Source: Luscinia megarhynchos
Lineage: Eukaryota > Chordata > Aves > Passeriformes > Turdidae
DNA length: 64,000 nucleotides
Direction of reading: 5' to 3'
Assembly: GCA_034336665.1 (NCBI GenBank)
Contig: JAPFBE010000013.1
Span: 17,277,056-17,341,055 of the forward strand
Notes under the pieces: generated by a model
Databases searched by the model: none
Told to the model about the DNA's origin: nothing
What the model saw: only the letters and a program-made list of their open reading frames with translations
In this document: one piece after another, positions 35,263 to 46,031 of the stretch
How positions within the stretch are numbered: position 1 is the first letter of the stretch
Layout of the letters: every line of letters starts with the position of its first letter
Translations under genes and position numbers: made by a program

Positions 35263-36112
35263 AAATTATATAGATGTTAGTTTGTAATTGGATAGTTAGG
35301 CCTTAAAAGCCCTTGTAACACGTGAGACATAGCTCCATTTTGTCATTTTTAGCTTGTTAGCTGGAAGTGCTGTGGTACTGACTGTGTTGAATCCAAAATC
35401 CACACCCTGATGCAGTATTGTCTGGCATTGGCTAACACATTGTTTATATTGGCCAGTGTTAGTTTGTGGTTCCTGTATCTTTTCTGTTGATGCTTAAAAA
35501 TAAGATGGTCAGAAAGAAACTATTTGTTAAGAAACTATCTGTTAAATACTGTAATTTGTAAAGGAACAGTACATGAAGGTCTGAATTATAAAACCATCGA
35601 AAAATATCTTTGAGAGAATATTCTAGATTTGCTATATTCTTCTAGCAAATTATTCATTATGACAATGTATTCCTGTATGCTGTAATAATGTAGCATCTGA
35701 AGGCCACTTTGGAACTGTCATATGCCAAAACTGTGTGCATTTTCTGATGGAATAGTAGATGTTCCAGTTAGCTCTGTTTTAGGTGAGGTGAATTCTGGCA
35801 TTTAGCAGATTCAGGCACTTGCAAAGCCATTTACAGCTGGTCAGGCTTAGCTTTGAAAAGAGATCAAAAGGTGATGTTCTAAGAAAAAATTCTTAGTTCT
35901 GCTATAATCAGTTTTATCAAAGCAGCTCAGTAATTTATTCATAGAGGTTATTAACTCAAAGCTGCTGTCTTTGTTAGCTTGAAGACTACATAGCTCTTGC
36001 TTAGATGGATGAATTTGTGGTTAAGTCATGGAAGTTAGAAACAATTTTTTTCATTTATTTCCTTTTCCTAAGACCACAATCTATTTAACTTTTCTATCTC
36101 CAGTTAATTTTT

Positions 36113-36161
36113 TGTGTGTGTGTATATAGAGAAGTATCTTCCCATATATATATATATAAAA
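36113..36161. repeat. TG/TA dinucleotide microsatellite
   Basis: TGTGTGTGTGTATATA at the start and a run of ATATATATATAT about 25 bases on, in a CBLB intron. Imperfect and short. Confidence 0.85.
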
Positions 36162-36278
36162 ATGGGGGTTTTGGCTATTTTGAAAGTAGGTTGCTGAAAT
36201 TCAATTACTATCCATAGGGGTGTTGACATATGTGTTGAAAGGTACTTAACTCATCTATGATGTTATATATAACTGAAT

Positions 36279-36307
36279 TATTATTACTATTACTATTATT
36301 ATTATAT
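36279..36307. repeat. ATT-type trinucleotide microsatellite
   Basis: Tandem ATT/ACT triplets (TTATTATTACTATTACTA and following ATTATTATTAT) in a CBLB intron. Confidence 0.85.
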
Positions 36308-37155
36308 AATGCTTTCCTCAGCATTGAGGCAAAGCACCACAATTTTACTTAGAATAGGCTGTTGTTTAAAATGCTGCAGGTTTTCTTCTGATTTTAAAGG
36401 GATTCTGGGTTCATATCTATGACTGTACCTTCAGGTAGCATTCTTGTGGTCTAGCACAGTACTGAAGCTGATGGAATGAATACTTCTGAAATTAGAACAC
36501 CAGTCAGTGTGGAAGTGTAGTCTGGAGAAGTTTACATATATAGATCTTTAATCAAGTACTGCTTGAACTGTCATCTTCAGGTTGTAGATCTACACAATTT
36601 GATTAGAGGAAGCGACCCTGAATTGCCATTCCAGGCTGTATTTACATTCATGAGGGAAACACAGCATGAATTTTCTTCTCTGATTCATATATCAATTGTA
36701 ATATAAACTTTTTGCTACTGGTAGAAGCCAAGAATTGGGAAGACAATCCTGTGGGTAGAGGATGGATTCTGGCAGGCGCTGTATCACAGTTTTAATAATT
36801 AATATGTTTAGCATGATGTACCCATTGCTTTGGCATTACACTTCATCTCTCTCACTTTGCAATCTTGAAATCTTAATTTTCCCCCAAGCAGTTCAGCTGT
36901 AACTGAGTGACTGTCTAGTAACTGTCACATGAAACTTCTTCTTTTGGTGAAGTTTTAAACTAACATGTTCTACAGCTCCAAAATGGGGTGAGCTGAAAAC
37001 AGGCCTGGCAGTCACTTCAGAGACAGCTCTGTGATGTGAACTCCTAGGGAAAGCCTTTACCCACAGGCTTCTCAAGGTCTGTTGTGTAATACCTAGCTGA
37101 TGAATATCCATGGTGATAGAAGGAGATACCCATTGTAATACTTGTGTGATTTTAG

Positions 37156-37250
37156 GTTTTTTCAAATGGTCATCTGATAAATGAAGAATATGATGTCCCT
37201 CCACGGCTTTCACCCCCTCTTCCAGCTGGCTCCATCATCCCTAGTATAAA
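37156..37250 (+). CDS. CBLB: CBLB exon: YDVP motif
   Basis: Encodes 31 residues plus a split lysine (AA|G): [20 protein letters not shown], then [19 protein letters not shown] is the tyrosine motif of Cbl-b that, when phosphorylated, binds Crk-family SH2 domains (YxxP), and it is intact. The surrounding residues vary from human as remembered (PLPAGSII for PPPVTTLL). The acceptor TTTTAG and donor GTAAGT are standard. At 95 bases, the exon ends in phase 2 and matches the next exon, which starts with the missing G. Confidence 0.96.
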
Positions 37251-40200
37251 GTAAGTTAACTTTATCTATAAAAGAAAAGTGCTAGTTAATGTTAGATAAT
37301 AGATCCAGCTCTCTGGTGCTAAAAGAAAAAATGGAAAAAAGAAAGAAATTAACTAATATAACTTGATATGTTTTCCATGAATTTTAATGTGCCTTTACAA
37401 GGGAAATGTAAATGGTATTGATTAAGTGGGAGCAGCCCTAATGTTCATTGAACACAGCATGTTTGTATAGGGAGAGAGGATAAATTGTGGCAGATCTTGC
37501 TCACAGGCATTTGGCAGTGAGAGCAGATACTGTCTGCTTTGGCTTCTATTACTACAGAAGTGTGGTCAGAGCTGTTTATCACAGGAGATGACAGATTCTA
37601 GGGAAAGTGCTAGGGCTAAAAAATGTGTTCCATCACTGTTCTGCCCCTAATCTAGTCAGGCTTTTAGTATGTGGATCTTTATCCAGGGTTCACACTATCA
37701 TCTCTTATTTGTTGTGGCTGAAAAACAAGCAACCCAAACCATCTTATATCATTTCAAATATGATCAACCTCCTGAGTTTCAGAATATGGGAAGATTTGTC
37801 ATTTCAAGTGCAGACTACTGTGAGTCTTCCAGTAAAATGACTGTTTATTTTTTAAATAAAGATGTTGCTGTCATAGCAAGTATCTTCAGACTCTGAATGA
37901 CATGGCATTTTGTACAGAACAAGATATAATTTAAAGTTGAGAGCTTGGAACTCCTATAATGTGGTTTGTCCCCTTTTTTGTGTTTTTGCAAGGAAATTGG
38001 GGCATAACACAGTGCTATCCTACAACTTCTTTCCAATGTTCTGCTTGTGATTCTTGCTGTTAAATAATATAATTAGACAGTCAGTTCATATTAGTCCTGA
38101 GAACTTTCTCATTCCATTTTTGTGTTCAGTTAGCTTTAATATAGAAGACAAATATATTTCAGCATTTTATTAATATGCTGGGTTTTTTCTTCCTGAGCTC
38201 TACAATAAAGGTGCAGTGGAGCGTTGGACTTTTTTATTTAGAAGCCTGTTCTCAGGTGGAGCAATTGCTGAGATGAAGTTCTCCATGCCTACTTTCAGTT
38301 CAGAAGAAAATTTTAGAACATTATCCAGAGATAGCTGTAATTAAATGTCAGGATGTAACCTGAAGAAGGTCTCACAGGAGTACCAGTTGGATACCTCATG
38401 TAATCAGTTCCCTTCTAGTCTACTTATTTCATAACACAATGCAAATCTGAAGAGGGGAATATTCTTATTTTTGTATTTCGTAGCATGGAAAAACATTTTC
38501 CTTTGTGAGAATCCCATTTTTTCACTCAGATATTTGCAGATATAGCCTAGAACCAAAGTGCAGTGTATACACAGAGCACTGGAAAGTCCACACAATACTG
38601 TAACAATATGGACAGGCACAAAATCCATGTCAGGCCAATCCAAAGCTAGAATGTGTGACTTCAGCTTGGTCAGAATAAATTCTTTCATTAACTGAAGACT
38701 TTTGAATAGAAAACTGATGAATTCCAGGGAGAAGGGAAAACCCTTCATTTGCGAAAACCAAACTTGATTGATTTTTGAGAAAGAAATTAACTTCAATTTC
38801 TGTTTTGGCTTTGTACTTACACCTTTTTAAAATTACACAGGCAATTTTAGCTTTTAATTTTTGGAATGTAAAATTATCAATATATAACATTAGGAGCAAG
38901 AAATTCAAATTATCTAATTACTAAAATATCACATGGAATGACTGTTAAAATTGATCATAATATGTTCTTTCTTTAAACACTAATATGTCTGGTTTTAATT
39001 TATTTAAAACTAAGTTTTTGTCACCACTAGGAAATATGCCAGTAATCTATAATACTGTATGACAATATGTAGGTGGAAAAACTGGGGAGGAAAGGAAAAA
39101 GAAAAATCTTTAAAAACAGCAATTTCCACCAACCACAACAATTCCTTTCAAAAAAAGTAACTCAAATAATATCTATCATGATTTATTTGGAAATGTCAGC
39201 AAGAATATTTTTACAGTCTGTTTTTCCTCCTGTTGAATTCACTGTGCTCAGCACTCATAAATGTTGAACTGTACTTGATTCAAAATACTCTGCTTTTCAC
39301 AACTGTGCTGCTCCAATTAATCTGAGCCAGTTGCTCATTTTTTTGTGCTCTCCAATCTGTGTGGTGTGGTAGATTGAGAGCTGGTTTGTTTCACATAGCT
39401 CCAAGGCATTCTGTTCTTTCTAGTTGTTTTAATCAGTCTGTAATTCCAAACATGTGACTGAAGGATGCATTGATCATGTATGAAATTTCTTATTCTAAAT
39501 AATAAGGAGGCAAAATGACTCTCACTTGAAATTTCATAATTCTAAAATGTCCCTGCTTAAATTGTTTGATCAGCTCTTACTGACTATAATGTTGTAAATA
39601 TTACTTTTTTTTTTCTTAAAAAGTTACATTGATAGAAAAGCACTGGAGGTTTTAGTTTGTTTGTTTTTCCTGGAAACAGTGCTGATTTATTTTTGTTTTA
39701 CTAAAGTAGTTATTATAAACTATACTTCAATAATAAAATATTGGACTCTTGCTAACTGAACATCTGATTTTTATTTTCCACTCAGCCCCATGTTTTTGAC
39801 TGGACTTGTGAAAACAGTTATTTTTAATTTGACTTCTGTAATTATGTCAGACTTTTTTAGCAGTTTTGATCTAATTGCTGTTCTGTTCTTGAAAAGATAT
39901 CTAAAACTCTTATGTCAAAGATAGAAGAGTGCTTCTTCCCCTACAACTTCAAAATTTTCATGTTAATTACTGTTTGTTTCATTCCGGTGAGTAGCTCCCA
40001 TTTTGCTACATCAGTAACAGACTCTGTCTCAGGAGCACTGTAAACCACAATGATATTTTGCATGAGGGAACATCCATTTTTGAGTTCTGTAGTCCGTAAA
40101 TATATTAGGAATATTTAGTTGCCTTGAGGTAGCTATGTTGCATTTTGAGCTGTAGGAGCAGTGGAAAGGATAATGCAACACAGTTCCTTGTGCAATGGAG

Positions 40201-40788
40201 AAGCAAAAGAGAGCTTTATTTAAAGAAACACTACACTTATATAGGGGAGTACATGCAAAACAGAATAGAAAGACTCATTGGTCCAAGAAGGCAACACCTC
40301 TTTGAAAACATGCTTTCCTGCAAAGCATGTCTGCAGGTGTTTAATCATTGTTATAATTTCTTGTCCTTGAGCAGTCTGAGAAACCCAAGGCTTCAAGGGT
40401 GCTTTTTCCCTGGTTCCCAGCAGCATCCAACAACACTGCTAAACACCTTTTGTCCTGAATTAACTTTTATTTAGTGCTTTTGATAAGTGCAAACAGGCTG
40501 AGTCTTGCTAGTGCCTGTTTAGCATTCTAACTCTTTGCAATTCTCTGCTATGTTGTGCTGGCTTAAATGAACTGTTTGACTCTTAGAAGGGCAGCTGCCC
40601 TTTGCTCTATGCAGTCTCTGTGACAAAAAGTCAGTAACCTTGCAAGTTTGTTTGCCATGGTGCTTTTGTCTCCTTCTATGTAGCAGACACATTAAGGATG
40701 TTTGGGCTGAAGAAGAGTATTTTCAGTATTATGTGAGGTCAAGTACCTAACAGCTAAAGATAAACCAATATTTTTCTCATGTCCTTAG
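37251..40788 (+). other. CBLB: CBLB intron with an LTR-like element
   Basis: GTAAGT donor to TGTCCTTAG acceptor. It is AT-rich and ends with an LTR-like element in minus orientation beginning at 40151 (described separately). No gene recognised. Confidence 0.85.
40151..40625 (-). mobile_element. LTR-like endogenous retrovirus element, minus orientation
   Basis: Read on the minus strand, a promoter-like TATATAAG (near 40237-40244) is followed about 20 bases later by AATAAAG (near 40216-40222), then a U5-like stretch ending in TACA at 40151. This TATA-to-AATAAA spacing is typical of compact avian retroviral LTRs. The left boundary (TGT at 40151) is reasonably clear. The right end at about 40625 (ACA) is a guess, and I could not find a matching target-site duplication. 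Only LTR-type sequence is seen: no gag, pol or env. Confidence 0.62.
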
Positions 40789-40932
40789 GTGCCCTGGTCC
40801 TTCAGCAAATTCTCTGTCTGATAAATCAAGGGAACACCCAGATGATGATGATGAATACAAAATTCCTTCTTCACATCCTGTAATACTGAGCTCACAACCA
40901 CCTCATAGTCATAATATAAAACCTCTTGCTCG
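40789..40932 (+). CDS. CBLB: CBLB exon: acidic DEYKIP tyrosine motif
   Basis: Completes the lysine from the previous exon (G) and encodes 47 residues plus a split arginine (CG|G): [54 protein letters not shown] is the second Crk/CrkL-type YxxP site of Cbl-b and is preserved within its acidic context. Human has one more residue in the acidic lead-in by memory. Donor GTAAGG. The acceptor lies only about 160 bases downstream of the presumed right end of the LTR-like element. Confidence 0.95.
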
Positions 40933-43900
40933 GTAAGGTAATTTAGCAGCATTGAAAACTATTTTTTTACAAAACCTCTGCTTTCTCCAAAATTTACTGT
41001 CAGTAAATTCAGTGTCTTAGCTTTAAATATGTTCAATACCTCTGAACTTTCACTGTTCAGAATTACTAATGAGTTATGACAAGGAGACTTGGAGCAAGAG
41101 ACATGACAACTGAAGGCTGTGACATTCCTGCTGAACTTTGCCCCTTAAAAAATATGAATGGCTGGAATTAAGACAAATGAGTGTGGGGTCATAGGGGGAG
41201 AAGGGGCAAATGTTTTGCTGGTCTTGTAGGTCATAAGTATGATATTAAAATCAAATATTGATCTAAAATATTTAGACCTTCATGTGATTAAAAAATTTGT
41301 GATATATTGCCATTTTTTCCTCTCTCTGTCAGAATATGATGTTGAGGACCCAACATGAATAAAACTCAAATGTCTCTCACCCCAGAATTAGCCAATAATA
41401 ATTTTTAGACCTTTTAAGTCAGAATTTAAAACAGGTAGAAAAAGCTCATATGATCATTTCTTGCATGCAGGTTAAAAATTCTGTCATAGAAATCCTGATC
41501 CAGGCTTCACTGCATAGACATTAATATTGTGCAGGTGCCAAAGCTTAATGAACTTAAGTACTTAAACTTTTATCTACCATATAAGACTTTTAAAAAAAAA
41601 TCAATGATAAATAAAACTGTGTTGGCTGAGCAAAGAAATGGGAAAGCAAGAAGAAAAAAATTCCAAGGTCCTAGTCCTTTATACCTATGTCATTTTTATG
41701 GGATTGTGTTGTGCTTTTGTATGAGAATTATGATTTTTATTTTAAAGAAAAAATAATTGAGTGCCTTCAGGTGGCTGGTACAGTATTTTACCAGACCCTT
41801 AGAATTATTAATAAAGGCTGTATATAGAAAGATGATTTCCAAGTTTTCTCCAGTTTTTATTGTGCATGTGCTAGGGTTTTTTGCATGGATTCAGGACTTG
41901 CTACAGATGAAACACCTCAGTTTGCTGTGCAAGTTCCTCCATGATTAAAACCACCAACTCCTCTTATTATACATACTGATAAAAAATTTAACTCAAACCA
42001 TTCTCCTAGGCATTAAGAAAAAATAGTCTGGTGTTCCACATACTTGAAACATCTTCTCTTTAGCTAATGTCACTGCTTAGATGTGAAAGCTGAGATAAAG
42101 TTTTCAAGGAAATAATCTGGTTCCTGGTTCTTTTAATGCATTTCATTAAGAAACATGGGAGGGATGTTTTCTTTCAATGAAATTTAACTTGTCATTATTC
42201 AGTGAAGCTGTTATCAACTTTTTTTTTTTTTTTTGCATAAATTTTTTAGCACATTTCAGTTCTCTACCCAGTGTCACTTTCTCTTATCTCTTTCCAAAGT
42301 GTTAGTCCCTCAGTTCTTGGATAGTACTTGGAGTTTTCAGTAAGCTAAAGAGCTTAAAATTTTTGTCAGAATGTTTTGTAGTTTAGAATTATGTAATTGT
42401 TCCATCTTACTTCCAAATTTGTGTTGCCTTTTCTCTCTTTTACCTGTAGATATGACAGTGCTAAAAATATTTCAATTATAATACAAAAAATTATTCACAG
42501 TCTTACTTTATGTCAGATCATTTAATTGTCTGGTTTGTTACTGCTGAACATCAGTTCAGGAACAAGAAATGAAAGAATTTCAGCATTACTAGTTAGGCTA
42601 TTATTAGAAGAACGTTAGATTATTATATTTGCTGTCTTTTCCTAACAAAGTTTTTTTCCCAAAAGGGGAAAGGACAGAAGGCTTGCTTGTTAGTACTCAT
42701 TTGATGCCTTTTTTTTCTGGTGTTTGCTGTTAATATAAGCAGGTATTTCAGCATTTTTTGTAAAATGATCATTTAGCTGGGCTCATCAGACTGAATCTTC
42801 TGAAGTAGTGCAATGTTAAGCCACCATGCTGCCTGTGGCTAGTTACATTATTGAAAATGCAGAATTGATTAAAACTGGAGTAGGAAATATTAATTACTTA
42901 GTGGATATGGTGAGGAGTCAATGGAAGTGTTGCATCCACTGCATTTGAAAGATTGAACAAATCTAATGTCAAAGAAGGAAACAGCACTTCCTCTCCCACT
43001 TCTCTGGGGGAATTAATTTATAGCAAAAGATCTCTTACCATTAGGGACTTTTGTTTGTTTGTTGCTTTTTAAATCTTGCAATTATTCTTATATTTATTTA
43101 ATTACTCCTAGTTGTAACTCTTGGGACCACAAATGCAATTCACTTCCTCTTTCCTGTTTATATATTTTAAATTATTCCAGACCCTTATTCATTCCCCCTT
43201 TCCATTTTGCCACAGCTGATAGATTTATTAATAATGTTGGTAAAGACCCCAAATCTGAAATTTTAGCTGTATATAACTCTAGCAGATTTCCCAATGTTTA
43301 ATAATAATGGTGCATGGTGGAATGGGATTTTTATCTTTAAGCTGTAATTGCTTAGCATGGTGGCCTTTTTCCAAGGAAAGTCTCTAGTTCATTCTGAATA
43401 TACAGGACCCACAGTTCCAGTGACAGGAACAATTTCCTGGTCCTTTCGTATTTTTAAACAATATTTAATATTATGAAAAGGCTTGTTCAATATTTTTTTC
43501 CTGCAGTATTTGAACAAGTCTTCTTATAAAAATAATCTCCAATATTTTCAACAAGATTGTAGGCACTCTTTACTGTTTGGTTGGATGCTTTTCATATCAA
43601 TTTGAAACTGTTGTTAAGTTTTGAGGGCAGAATGTGCTTCCATTTAAGGAAAAAAAAGAAATCAGTAAACTGTGGTAGAAGTATCAGCAAGGCTCAGTTT
43701 TTTGATACAGAAATTAATAGGTTCCTGCAAAACTGCTTTGGCTAATGTAGTTTTGGACTTTTCACTGGGATTTGGCAAAGTTGAGTTGAAATTTGTTATT
43801 AATGTGTATTGTGGTGTTCTGTTTGGATTTTTTTGTTGTTCTTACATTTTGTTTAATGATTTTTTTCTGTGTGCTTTGGTTTTTACCAAAAATAATTACC

Positions 43901-44302
43901 AAAATCCACATTTCCCTTTTTTCATAATTCTGCTAGGGAAAATTCAGCATCTGGGAAGGTGACTAAGATTGAGCCTGTGATGTAACTATGTGAATGAAGT
44001 GATGACTTGACCTCTGAAGTGAGGACTGTTTTAATGTTAGCTCTTTCTCTGACTTGTATTGCAGCCTGTGCTATTTTAAGCCACGTCAGTATGTTACCAA
44101 GAAAGCAGTGTAATCCCTCCAAGCAGTTTTAATGCGGGTTAACCAATATCTGCTCTCAATATCTAGAAATGTAAATTTTCAAATCGATGCGGCTCGCTGT
44201 CCCTGATTCATTTCCGTGTAGTGGACTGCCAGGTGCTGCTGATGGAGGGGATGAGTGCTTGGCTGAGTGGCTGATTGCTTCCTGCTTGCTGTCTGTCTGC
44301 AG
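40933..44302 (+). other. CBLB: CBLB intron
   Basis: GTAAGG donor to GTCTGCAG acceptor. AT-rich with poly-T near 42219-42234. Nothing recognised. G+C rises over the last 100 bases before the next exon. Confidence 0.85.
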
Positions 44303-44382
44303 GGCGTGCGAGAATGGCCAATGTGCCAATGGAACACACGGTGCTACTTCCGAGACAAAGAAATCCAAGCACCCCGAGCCAG
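44303..44382 (+). CDS. CBLB: CBLB exon: small tail exon (RACENGQC)
   Basis: Completes the arginine and encodes [20 protein letters not shown] then SKHPEP, with a split glycine (G|GA) before GTACGT. It aligns with human RSCDNGHC...NGTHG...KKS, so the identity is firm. After KKS the human protein continues NIPDLSIYLKG (from memory), whereas here SKHPEP goes straight to G. The five residues SIYLK have no counterpart at the junction I chose. The donor GTACGT is normal and the frame works only this way with the next exon, which begins GAGATGTC. Confidence 0.88.
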
Positions 44383-44481
44383 GTACGTCTGCGCCTTCTC
44401 CTTGTCTGCCCAGAAGCTTTGCTCTGTGCTGCCCTGGGGTGCAGCAGGAAAACATTCACTTCTTGTGGTTGTGTCATTCAG
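44383..44481 (+). other. CBLB: Short CBLB intron (99 bases)
   Basis: GTACGT donor to GTGTCATTCAG acceptor. The only intron under 1 kb in the window, with higher G+C than its neighbours. An open frame runs through the intron on the + strand in several phases, so retention would not necessarily stop translation in one frame, but the correct Cbl-b frame needs splicing. Confidence 0.88.
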
Positions 44482-44613
44482 GAGATGTCTATGATGCACC
44501 TACTGTTCCGGCACCCTTGCCTCCTGCACGGCCTCCTGCCAGAGACAGCCCCAAACACAGCTCTTTGCTCACCAGGACACCCTCCGATTATGATCTTCTG
44601 GTGCCCCCTTTAG
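44482..44613 (+). CDS. CBLB: CBLB exon: [14 protein letters not shown] segment
   Basis: Encodes G (completed), [44 protein letters not shown] (last G split). Proline-rich PLPPARPP is a candidate SH3 ligand, and SDYDLLVPP is a conserved tyrosine motif of Cbl-b. Human has DVFDSASDPVPLPP at the start by memory, so this bird has a tyrosine in place of phenylalanine, forming YDAP. Borders are CAG acceptor and G|GTTGCA donor. An open frame continuing past 44613 to a TAA at 44640 would be read only if this donor were skipped. Confidence 0.94.
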   Translation, partial: EMSMMHLLFRHPCLLHGLLPETAPNTALCSPGHPPIMIFWCPL

Positions 44614-45893
44614 GTTGCAGACTTTTTGCTGATTACATGTAATGGTTAACGCTGCCCAGATGAACTAAATGCCGTGTTTACTGAAAATCAGCCAGTGTTG
44701 AATAGGTTAGGAGTACCAAACAGGCTATGAGCTAAATATTACAGCTGTCAGTCAATATTTGTGTCATTTGGAGTCTGTAAGACCTCACTTGAGACAGACA
44801 GAAAGGTATACTAAATCTGTATTCCAGCTATACAGAAAAGTAAAAATAATTTTCCCTAAAATAAATTTTAATTGTACCTACTAAGAAGTTTGAGCGTTGC
44901 ACTTTAATGCAGTAGTGGAGCATTTTTCCTACTGTAGCTTAAATAATTACTTTTATTTTATCAAGTACAAAGAAGAATGCCAAAAAGATGGTATTTGAGT
45001 AAAAAAATCAAACCACTAAATTAAATTAATAAGTTAATTTCTGGGATTTTTTCCCACCCATCAAGGAACAATTCAAAACTCACTGCTGTGTACAGTCACC
45101 AAAAGCTCTTTTTTCCAAACCCAATTTTTATTCTGTTCTCCGACACAAAAATCAATGATCTCTGCATATATATTGGTGCTATGCTTGGGGACCACCCACA
45201 CCTTCATTGGCATACTCAGCTGCATGGTTGTGTCTGTGTGTGTCAGCATCCAAATTTCTGGTTCCATGAAACCTTTTGAATATTTGCCTTGCTCCTGCAC
45301 TATGCTCTCTCTGATCCCTGAAGTGTTCCTGAGATGCAGGAGAGATGAAGGCAAAAGAGCACATATAAATCACAGTGCTTGGTAACTCTAGTCCTGCTTG
45401 CACCATCTTTGTATAAGATGTGCATTCTTTTCCCAAGCTCTAGAAAATTCATTTTATATCTGGAGTCAGAGCTTCTGAACAGCAGATAGAGAATAATACA
45501 CAATACAAATGTAGCAGATTCAGTGCAGCCAGCATTGGTGTTTGTATATAAATATACTTGCTTAACCACTGAAATACAGCTGTTACTCTGATACTCAGTG
45601 AAGCTTTCATTGTAGTTTACTCTTGGCAATTGAATCACTAAAAGCAATCTCTCCTTCCATCCCAGAGAAGAAACTGAGCACTGCAAAAGGTCATTCAGAG
45701 CATGTTTTAGAAGATGTCTGTGGGTATTAACAGTCAGGTTTACAGTTTCATTACTGGAGTCACTGAGCTGCTCAGGTGAACTGTAGGAATAAAGGCCTCA
45801 GCAGCCAGAGCAAAATAAAGTTTAAGCTTTATTCTTTATTCTGCAGTCCTTAATGAAGTTTTGCTCATCTAATAATTCATTTCTGAACTGCAG
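44614..45893 (+). other. CBLB: CBLB intron
   Basis: GTTGCA donor (weaker than GTAAGT) to AACTGCAG acceptor. No gene or transposon recognised. Open frames near 45073-45686 on both strands look random. Confidence 0.85.
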
Positions 45894-46031
45894 GTGAAGA
45901 TGCATTTGATAACTCACCGCCCTCACTTCCCCCACCACCACCACCTGCTCGGCACAGCATGATTGAGCACACAAAACCTGCTGGCTCAGGGAGCCGACCC
46001 TCTTCAGGACACGAACTGTTCCTTCACTCTG
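45894..46031 (+). CDS. CBLB: CBLB exon: polyproline stretch and RHSMIEH
   Basis: Completes glycine and encodes 45 residues: [45 protein letters not shown], with a split aspartate (G|AT). The six-proline run followed by ARH is a Cbl-b hallmark and a likely SH3 ligand. Human has LFLLPSD at the end by memory against LFLHSD here, one residue shorter. The acceptor is TGCAG, the donor GTAGGA. 138 bases, in frame with both neighbours. Confidence 0.96.

Larger units (their letters stand above)
34438..37155 (+). other. CBLB: CBLB intron with minisatellite
   Basis: GTATTT donor to TGATTTTAG acceptor. The first 800 bases carry the tandem duplication and pyrimidine minisatellite described separately. 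Further on are a TG/TA dinucleotide patch at about 36113-36161 and an ATT-type trinucleotide run at about 36279-36307. No gene recognised. Confidence 0.88.

Noticed and set aside
44187..44642. A single 151-codon + frame spanning 44187-44642
   Set aside because: It crosses a 99-base intron and upstream intron. Only 44303-44382 and 44482-44613 are real coding sequence, and the first of these is in another frame relative to the second until spliced.
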